A DNA stretch of 64,000 nucleotides, taken from positions 4,921,565 to 4,985,564 of the forward strand of contig OW203734.1 of the NCBI GenBank assembly GCA_934045075.1, written 5' to 3'. Source of the DNA: Yponomeuta sedellus. Taxonomy: Eukaryota > Arthropoda > Insecta > Lepidoptera > Yponomeutidae. Positions 58,801-64,000 of this stretch are shown here, in pieces. Under the pieces are notes generated by a model. The model ran no database searches. It worked only from the letters and a program-made list of their open reading frames with translations, and was not told the DNA's origin. The translations under genes and the position numbers were made by a program. How positions within the stretch are numbered: the stretch's first letter is position 1; the number at the start of each line of letters is the position of its first letter.

Positions 58801-61800
58801 TTACAATACTCTCAGATCATAGATTCTATGATTCTTATGATTCGTTGGATGCGGCACAGGTTTGTGAGCAAGGTATCACAGGGTTTCATCAAAATAATTC
58901 TAAAATTAATTCCGTTGGACTAGGCTAAGGGGACTGATTTTTACAGTGCGTTATCTCTAGTAGTGTCTCAGATCATAGAATCTATGATTTTTACAGTGCG
59001 TTATCTCTAGTAGTGTCTCGATGTGTCGTGATCATAGAATCTATGATCTGATCTGTCGGATCCGTAATTTAAAAATGATATAAGGTACGTTCGGAACGTA
59101 ATGAGATGATTTATACATAATAAGATGATTTATACAAGCGTCACTGGACGCTTGTATAAATTACTGACACTTCACTGACACTAGATGGGTGAAGGGACCA
59201 GTCGGAGGCTGCAGGGCCTGGGACATTGTTTTTAGATGGTGTAGGCTTGCCCAGCACCTATACCATCCTGACATCACGTACAGAAATGCTCCTAAATAAA
59301 TAACATCAATTTAACACAAATCTAGTGGCTGGTCTTACTGTCAGAAGTTTTCAAGCCGCCCTAAGGCCTCTGACTTGGCTTAGCGACTGTCATGTATCGA
59401 CGACAGCCGGCACCAACAGCTTAACTCTGCTTTATTTGGCCGCTATTTCTACTACATTTTATTAAATGCATACCTACCTGTCACAGATAACCATCGTATT
59501 TGTGAGGTACCACCAGTGGACTTGGATTATGAACCGGGTGAGGTGGGCAAAGAAACCCACATCCGAGCCACGCGGCCAAAACGTCACTAGGGTACGAAAT
59601 GGAGTGCCTGGGTGAAGATAAAAAATTGAGTTTTTACTGAGTGTACAACGAGTGTTAGACATCGCTTCTCATTTTCTGAACAGTGTGCATTTAAAGTAAG
59701 AATAAACTTTATACCACCAAACAGAAAGTTTCTTATTGTTCGTTTGTAAATAAGTTACACGGTTCGTCATTTATCTTTAATAAATGTGCGGCGGGAAAAC
59801 TTGTTTGATAATCAACTCCAGAGTGCTTAGTGCGAGTTTGACAGATCCAATCGAATAACTTTACTACCGCGTTAATCGAGCATTGAGTAGTGAGTATGAG
59901 TTAGTTAACCGTTCAAACTGGCAAAACGCTGTCACAGTACAACTCGCACTCGCGTTTATTCGTGTTTTGGCTGGTAAACGTGTTCACTTCTCAACGTAAA
60001 CCATTACAACTCGCACTCAGCAATTTTAATTTCCATACTTGTCGCTAGGTGGCGCTTCCTCGATGCCATAGAAATATGAGTTTACGTTAACGCGATCGAG
60101 TAGTTAAAAAACTCGCACTAAGCCCTCTGGCCTGTTAGCTTTCTTTAGTTTTTAAGCAGCGAACATAAAAAATACAAAATCAAATCCCAAAAAAAAACAA
60201 GACGAAGTGGGTTTTTTTATGTGTTCGATTTACAATGGCTGGCAACCTTTTTCTGCACTAAGAAAAAAAAACAAGCGCACTAATTTGTTTTCTTTCCAGT
60301 AGGAGGGACCAAAATAATATTTTGATTATTACACTCTACTTTTCATGAATAAAAGGCGCCTCATTATTATTAGGTTATTGTAATATTATTTTGTAATAAA
60401 ACATGGAGTAATAACTAAATTGAAATTTAATAGTATGTAATAATTAACCAAAGTTGTTTAGTTTTGGCTACGTATGTACTGAAAGTAGGCCAAAAACATT
60501 TCATATCTCAATTCAATAAAATTGCCATGCCATATGATTTCATATATTTCTCCCGGCATTTTGCAGGTTATCCATCACATTTCTTACGTCAGTCTTAATA
60601 CTTACAGGAGTCAATTCTATACTTTCACTGTCACTTGAAGAACTAATTTTTCAAGACAAAACCATGAATTTCTAACAATCCGTGAAAGAAAATTTATTAA
60701 CACGCGGGCTGTAGTTCGCGGGTTTTTAATTTGATTTCTTTTTATTTTTTATTCAGCCGGTGGCGCGACTAAGGGCCGTCCTACGAGCCAGTCTTTATTC
60801 AAGCAATATTTGCGTTGGATTTCTTAGGCGTTGAACACTTAGATATTCCAAATTAAAAAAGTGCGCGACAAGGATATTTGGGTGCACTAGACGAACCAAG
60901 TCATCCTTTTCGAATAGATGGGATGAAAGTTGTGTTTTGTACTAAATTGATAATTTAATACTGGTATGCTTTTATTTATTCAAAGAAATATCGTGTTTTG
61001 TTTTCCTCGAAAGCAATATGTATCACCCGGGAAAAAGTTCTATTTCTGTTCTTGAGTTTCATTTAAGCCCTCTGCTGCGAGTCGGGCTTAATTATACTCT
61101 CGAACATTTCTGTTCAAGTCGTTGAATGTTGTTCACCACAAATCGTTTTCTCCCAATTTTCTCCTCGGTGTACAATTCTTTAATCAGTGACGTCAAATTT
61201 AATGAAATACCTAGTTGGTATCTTTTTTGCGGTTACTAAGCCGTTCCCATAGTTTTAAACTATTGTTGATCGCATTGTTGAGTGGAACCATATCTTCCTT
61301 CTCACCATATCTTGCTACAATTTGGCCCGCGGCTAATAACAGACAAAATATGTCGATATTTGAAGAACACCTTGTTTGCATTTTGAGTGTGGTCTAAGTC
61401 AAAGTCAAAAACATAACAATAACTTTCACAAAACACAATTGCTTGACCTGGTCCCAAACTTGGATACCATGTGTTATGGTAACAGGCAAGGACGTCACAA
61501 ACGTGAAAACACATCCAGACTGAGCCCACTTGTACAATAGTAAATCGGCCCCCAGGGAATCGAACCCACGACCTTGGTCTTGGTACCCAAGTGCCTTAAC
61601 GACTGGACCAACAAAGCAGTCTAATAAACATATGAGTTGTCTACCATTCTTGTAGTGAAGTCTTATAGCATCCATCGTGGCGGAGCCTACGCAGAGCCAC
61701 ATGGTCATAGCCAAGACGAGGCTTAACTTTTTAGCCTTCTTGACGACCACCGCCTCCGTCTGTGCGGTCAGGGACATTCTGGTGTCTTCTAGGAGTTTCT

Positions 61801-61945
61801 TGAGGACAACCTTTATCTTGTTCCTTTTGCAGTACACGGTCAGTAACTTGAGCAGGATGAACGAACAGCCTAAAAAGGATGGAAAGGGTTTCGGTGTAGG
61901 TGTGAGTCGGGACATAATATCAAGATTTTCCACAACAAATTCTAT
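52206..61945 (-). CDS. Insect odorant receptor-like gene (7tm_6), partial, five exons
   Basis: Five minus-strand exons join without any frame conflict: 61945-61645, 59607-59478, 58498-58364, 53164-53068 and 52313-52206, 771 bases or 257 codons. Every junction is AG|...|GT. The product has hydrophobic segments in exons 1, 2, 4 and 5. It has an ECL2-like PFRTLVTFWP stretch, then a Q...YLTNTMVICDR pattern typical of insect odorant receptors, and a charged loop in exon 3 (KTKEELEEDYKKSLKFG). Such receptors form ligand-gated ion channels with Orco in sensory neurons. The N-terminal exon (about 40 residues expected) and the C-terminal exons (about 100) were not found. Intron repeats make the gene long. 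A gustatory receptor is a less likely alternative. Confidence 0.75.
52740..53020 (-). repeat. Repeat family C copy in receptor intron
   Basis: Reverse of 7637-7990: 'gccgttggtgccggc', gataacttctgacagtaa, 'cctgcgatgcagg', then 'gttgggacatacaagagttg'. It lies between exons d and e. Confidence 0.75.
53068..53164 (-). CDS. Odorant receptor-like exon d
   Basis: 97 bases, acceptor ctatttcag, donor GCG|GTGAGT. It encodes CARHIQSALGEIYSIQ and a hydrophobic helix VVQSISLLSVCLIKLA, matching the position of the sixth-helix region of the family. The intron separating it from exon c is 5.2 kb. Confidence 0.75.
53165..54107. other. Receptor intron, unassigned
   Basis: AT-rich with a GC-richer patch at about 53860-54000 (cgcggcgacatcgcc). 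No repeat family recognised. Confidence 0.4.
54108..54215 (+). repeat. Repeat family C fragment
   Basis: Contains gtgctggggcacgg, 'cttcctgcactgcaggaagg' and 'ggagccaagtccg'. Confidence 0.65.
54350..55400. repeat. Tandem repeat block with TTAGG-like core, flanked by inverted segments
   Basis: Three and a partial copies of a unit of about 130 bp begin at about 54649, 54780, 54910 and 55043. Each carries 'ggttaggttagaacatgtaa' and 'catctgggcagta' or close variants. The outer parts contain ccgaaaatttta (54380) and its reverse complement taaaattttcgg (55328), suggesting a larger foldback element. Confidence 0.65.
55401..55805. other. Receptor intron, unassigned
   Basis: AT-rich; a (TA)n of about 10 units at 55770-55787. 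No gene. Confidence 0.4.
55806..55931. repeat. Perfect 41-bp inverted repeat around (TA)n
   Basis: Arms at 55806-55846 and 55891-55931 are exact reverse complements, separated by 44 bases of alternating TA. Each arm is itself nearly palindromic (gaacatatgaata with tattcatatgttc). It adjoins the stop codon of a transposase remnant, so it may be the end of that transposon. Confidence 0.9.
55935..56420 (-). pseudogene. DDE transposase C-terminal remnant
   Basis: Read on the minus strand with one or more frameshifts. The block PYHCELNPIE (third catalytic residue region of the DDE_3/IS630-Tc1-like class) lies near 56210. The C-terminal helix KITPAAWQRCVEHVIKEEKN is at about 56050-56110, and an acidic SDSDD end stops at 55935-55937. 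Further upstream only broken similarity is visible. The gene is dead. Confidence 0.72.
56421..56895. other. Receptor intron, unassigned
   Basis: AT-rich with a (CA)n-like tract at 56770-56800. A T-rich run at 56842-56860 may be the poly(A) of the adjacent LINE tail. Confidence 0.4.
56896..57858 (-). pseudogene. R1/I-like LINE ORF2 C-terminus split by a SINE
   Basis: The minus-strand frame at 57858-57504 continues at 57081-56896 once the family B SINE and one 11-bp duplication are left out. Visible are the end of an RNase H-like region (HELAKQAAL), LTGHGG-like WTGHGGNAYYLHRF, and a CCHC knuckle whose first cysteines (CSCSPDAK) lie right of the SINE and whose H and C (AHVLNECPMF) lie left of it. 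The stop is at 56896-56898. Apart from the SINE the frame is clean. Everything upstream (endonuclease, reverse transcriptase) is gone. Confidence 0.82.
57082..57492 (+). repeat. tRNA-derived SINE (family B), full length
   Basis: 411 bp. The head is tRNA-like, with A box 'tggtagctcagtgggtaga' and B box 'ggttcgatccc'. The body ends in 'ggccaatatt' plus (ATT)n. A perfect 11-bp duplication attgtctgttt lies at 57071-57081 and 57493-57503. It is the best-preserved copy in the window. Confidence 0.92.
57859..58363. other. Receptor intron with one-ended MITE and hairpin
   Basis: 58075-58240 resembles the 25723-25940 MITE but lacks its left end. A perfect 16-bp inverted repeat (58243-58258 and 58265-58280, 6-base loop) follows, 84 bases from exon c. 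Confidence 0.5.
58364..58498 (-). CDS. Odorant receptor-like exon c
   Basis: 135 bases, acceptor aaattcag, donor TTGTG|GTAAGT. It completes the Arg codon of exon b and encodes an amphipathic, charged intracellular segment (IYFNGLRKAL, EELEEDYKKSLKFG, LHGETL). Confidence 0.75.
58499..59095. other. Receptor intron, unassigned
   Basis: Contains a short duplicated segment: 'ttacagtgcgttatctctag' at about 58941 and 58988. No exon. Confidence 0.45.
59096..59275 (-). repeat. SINE family B 3' fragment
   Basis: The 3' part only (gatgatttata, ctagatgggtgaagggacca, 'cccagcacctataccatcc'), with a small internal duplication of the aagatgatttatac segment. Confidence 0.75.
59325..59430 (+). repeat. Repeat family C fragment
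   Basis: Contains cttactgtcagaagttttcaag, ccctaaggcctctgac and 'gccggcaccaacagctta'. Confidence 0.7.
59478..59607 (-). CDS. Odorant receptor-like exon b
   Basis: 130 bases, acceptor ttcacccag, donor GACAG|GTAGGT. It begins in the second position of a Gly codon supplied by exon a. It includes TPFRTLVTFWPRG and a long hydrophobic FIIQVHWWYLTNTMVIC helix. Confidence 0.75.
59608..61395. other. Receptor intron, unassigned
   Basis: AT-rich. No repeat family or exon recognised in about 1.8 kb. Confidence 0.4.
61396..61628 (-). repeat. tRNA-derived SINE (family E) next to exon a
   Basis: The reverse tRNA-like head is at 61540-61622 (B-box complement 'ggaatcgaaccc', A-box complement near 'ccttaacgactggacca'). 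The body has 'ttggataccatgtgttatgg' and gacgtcacaaac. It lies within about 20 bases of exon a's donor site. Confidence 0.72.
61645..61945 (-). CDS. Odorant receptor-like exon a
   Basis: 100 codons plus one base. The acceptor is an AG at 61946 after a T-rich tract (an alternative AG is at 61942), and the donor is G|GTAGAC. It holds two hydrophobic stretches, around FLGCSFILLKLLTVYC and LVLAMTMWLCVGSA, with a basic KRNKIKVVLKKLLED loop between them. Confidence 0.72.
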
Positions 61946-62239
61946 CTTTAAAGATAAAAAAGTAAGTAAGTAAAAGTTTATTTCTCACCATAAAGAACAA
62001 CATTAAGGGACGGTATTATAAGCCTTGAGGGCTTTACAAAATCACTTAAAGGCTAATGGTACAATTATCAATTCAACCAATTGCCAAACTAGGTGGTCCT
62101 GTATTTTGACAATTACATAACGTACAGATCTATTTCAGACATTATTAATTTAAGTATTGTGCGTCTCAAGTATCCAGATGCAGATAGAATTTGTCGAAAA
62201 GGGCTCAAATTTGTTTGTGCAAATACGTCTCGTATTTGT
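61946..62239. other. Upstream of receptor exon a
   Basis: Intron sequence or 5' flank; the missing first exon was not recognised here or further right. Confidence 0.4.
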
Positions 62240-62510
62240 ATGCCAAACCATAATTGTCGACTTTGGAGCTGCAACCGCTAAGCTGAAGTGGAACTGGGCG
62301 GGACACCTAAGCCGTATGGAGGTGGGCAAAAATCGCTACTGACTGGGTTCCGCGCGACAGATATCGCAAACGTGGCCGACCCAAGCGGAGATGGCGGGAC
62401 GACCTCACGACCTTTCTACCGGGCTGGCAGGAGGTGGCCATGAACAGGGAGGAGTGGAAGGCAAAAGGGCATTTGCCCAGCAGTAGGACACGATCGAGGC
62501 TACATAAAAA
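62240..62510 (+). pseudogene. RTE-like LINE C-terminal fragment
   Basis: Decayed frames with KLKWNWAGHLSRME, then GSARQI, and frame-shifted blocks matching the usual RTE tail (GRPHDL in the next frame). It ends in an A-rich run at 62503-62512. Only the last 85 or so residues are recognisable. Confidence 0.65.
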
Positions 62511-62712
62511 AAATTGTATGCACGGTATTTATACTTTGAAGTCAGAAGGACTTGGTTCGCTTGAAGTACAAGACAAGTGTTACAAGACTGAGAATTGCAA
62601 AGCTGTTAAGGTTATTGAGACGAATGGAGATTATAGTATAATGTCGATAGTTACAATATAAGTACTTAGTTTTGAATTTATAGGGTCAGTAATTAATATA
62701 ATACTACAATTA
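62511..62712. other. Unassigned sequence
   Basis: Nothing recognised. Confidence 0.4.
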
Positions 62713-63094
62713 TGGCCTTCGCATCTATGTAATGAGATGGTTTATACAGCGTCCAGTTGCATCTTCACTCACTCTAGATGGGTGAAAGGAGATGGTTTTA
62801 GATGGTGTAGGCTTGCCCAGCACCTATATCAACCTGACAGCTTAGTTGGCCTAGCCCACAGAAAAGACTAGTCAATACGTGCGGAGCCAACAAAGGCGCG
62901 GGTTTCCTCACGATATTTTCGTGCACAGTAAGCGTATGGTATTGCGACTGCACATTCCCAAATGTACGTAACTTTGAAATTAAACAAAACTTTGAAATTA
63001 ATTGGTACATGCCCACACTGGGGATTGAACCTAGGTCTCTCGCTTGCGAGTCCATTGTTCTACCCACTGAGCTACCACCGCTGTTATATTATCG
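62713..63094 (-). repeat. tRNA-derived SINE (family B)
   Basis: The head is on the minus strand (about 63015-63083) and the tail to the left. A 9-bp duplication ctacaatta lies at 62704-62712 and 63095-63103. Confidence 0.88.
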
Positions 63095-63103
63095 CTACAA
63101 TTA

Positions 63104-63416
63104 AAAATTAATAATATTGACTGATTTCTTGGATTAGTGTAATCGACCTTCTGAAAGGAACGTTTTCTTAGTTTTAATATTTTTGAATAAAAAAAGCCAA
63201 GAGATTGTCATCTCGGTAGTAAATAAGAAAACAAATATAATACACATTTTACGTTTCCACAGAAACGTTTAAAGAGTTGTTGTATTGAGTCATAGTATCA
63301 CTAGGAACTGACAGCTCGTAGGGTCTTAGTAGATGACGTACTTTCGTGCATGACATACTTCCGGTTCCGTACACTCTGTTATGCCTGATTTTCATTTGCC
63401 TTATTTTTATGCCTTT
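63104..63416. other. Unassigned AT-rich sequence
   Basis: Nothing recognised. Confidence 0.4.
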
Positions 63417-63781
63417 TTAGCATGCTTTACATAGATCTAGAATATAATAGAGACGCCAAGAGTACACCCGTAAGGTATGGCAATTTTTTTAGAGTTACCA
63501 GAAAAATAAAATAAAGGCGCAGGCCTTTTCTCAAAGAGAGAGATATGAGCACGATCCGGGCTGCTTTAATATTATAAACCGTAAGACCTAACTTACATTT
63601 GATTTATTTCCATGCTTTTAAGTACGCGTGGTAATAACGCCCATATCTCTCGGAAACGCCAAAAGATTTGCAATCACTTACGGGCGTACGCTTTTCGCGC
63701 CTCTATTGCATTCTAGATCTATGTAAAGCATGCTTAGAAAGCATGGAAATAAATCAAATGTAAGTCAGGCCTTACGGTTTA
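63417..63781. repeat. Complex interleaved inverted repeat
   Basis: Segment A (63417-63480) is inverted at 63674-63737. Segment B (63575-63620) is inverted at 63737-63781. A smaller pair (63534-63549 and 63639-63654) lies inside. Some mismatches are present. A known repeat family was not recognised. Confidence 0.75.
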
Positions 63782-64000
63782 GCAGAGTCACGGCTCTGAA
63801 AATTACTTATTTTTTTTATAAATATATGAAAACACAACTTTATTGTTTTAGGACAATGCCCATTTGACCCAATGGCGTATTTACACAAAAAATGTTTTAA
63901 TCTCATTATAGATATAATTTCAAAGACAGTCATCTTTTTTATTGTTACTTGTTTTCTCTACCGCTAATACATTTCGTTAAAAGGCATAGATTTTTTCTGT
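63782..64000. other. Unassigned sequence at window end
   Basis: AT-rich; no exon recognised. Confidence 0.4.

Overview
This window looks like animal nuclear DNA from a moth or butterfly. It is AT-rich and has introns, and it is packed with insect-type retroelements: a Ty3/gypsy LTR element, jockey-, I/R1-, R4/Dong- and RTE-like LINEs, a Penelope-like fragment, tRNA-derived SINEs and MITEs carrying (GTCY)n microsatellites. The (GTCY)n MITEs and the Dong-in-(TAA)n arrangement point to Lepidoptera; the species cannot be named from sequence alone. There are no bacterial features, no CRISPR array and no convincing intact tRNA or rRNA gene.

The only host gene I can support is on the minus strand at 52206-61945. 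Five exons, joined in perfect phase by GT-AG introns, encode about 257 residues of an insect odorant-receptor-like (7tm_6) membrane protein. Its first and last exons were not found. Its introns hold SINEs, an R1/I-like LINE tail, DNA-transposon remains and a tandem repeat.

Layout: 1-5 kb holds a Penelope-like 3' fragment and a 5'-truncated jockey-like LINE. 5-8.4 kb holds a LINE tail split by a SINE, then SINE copies. At 8549-19298 a young Ty3/gypsy element with identical 188-bp LTRs sits inside a (TACA)n microsatellite. It is itself split by a complete 5.6-kb I-type LINE (12368-17962) with intact ORFs and an exact 13-bp target duplication. 19.3-29 kb is repeat relics with no gene. Two copies of an unfamiliar GC-rich, poly(A)-tailed element lie at 29287-30357 (+) and 34664-35540 (-), both with 16-bp target duplications. 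Between them is a 1.6-kb pure tetranucleotide array (32211-33833). 36-39 kb holds a transposase tail and a MITE. 39.5-45 kb is a nearly complete Dong/R4-like LINE inside a (TAA)n array, itself hit by a MITE. 45-51.6 kb holds SINEs, an old MITE and an RTE-like LINE ending in (TATG)n. 52-62 kb is the receptor gene, and 62-64 kb holds a LINE tail, a SINE and a complex inverted repeat.

The genes do not form a functional pathway. The story is layered transposition: at least five insertions within older elements can be ordered from target duplications or frame continuity (LINE in LTR element, LTR element in microsatellite, SINE in two different LINE tails, GC-rich element in a SINE, MITE in a Dong-like LINE).
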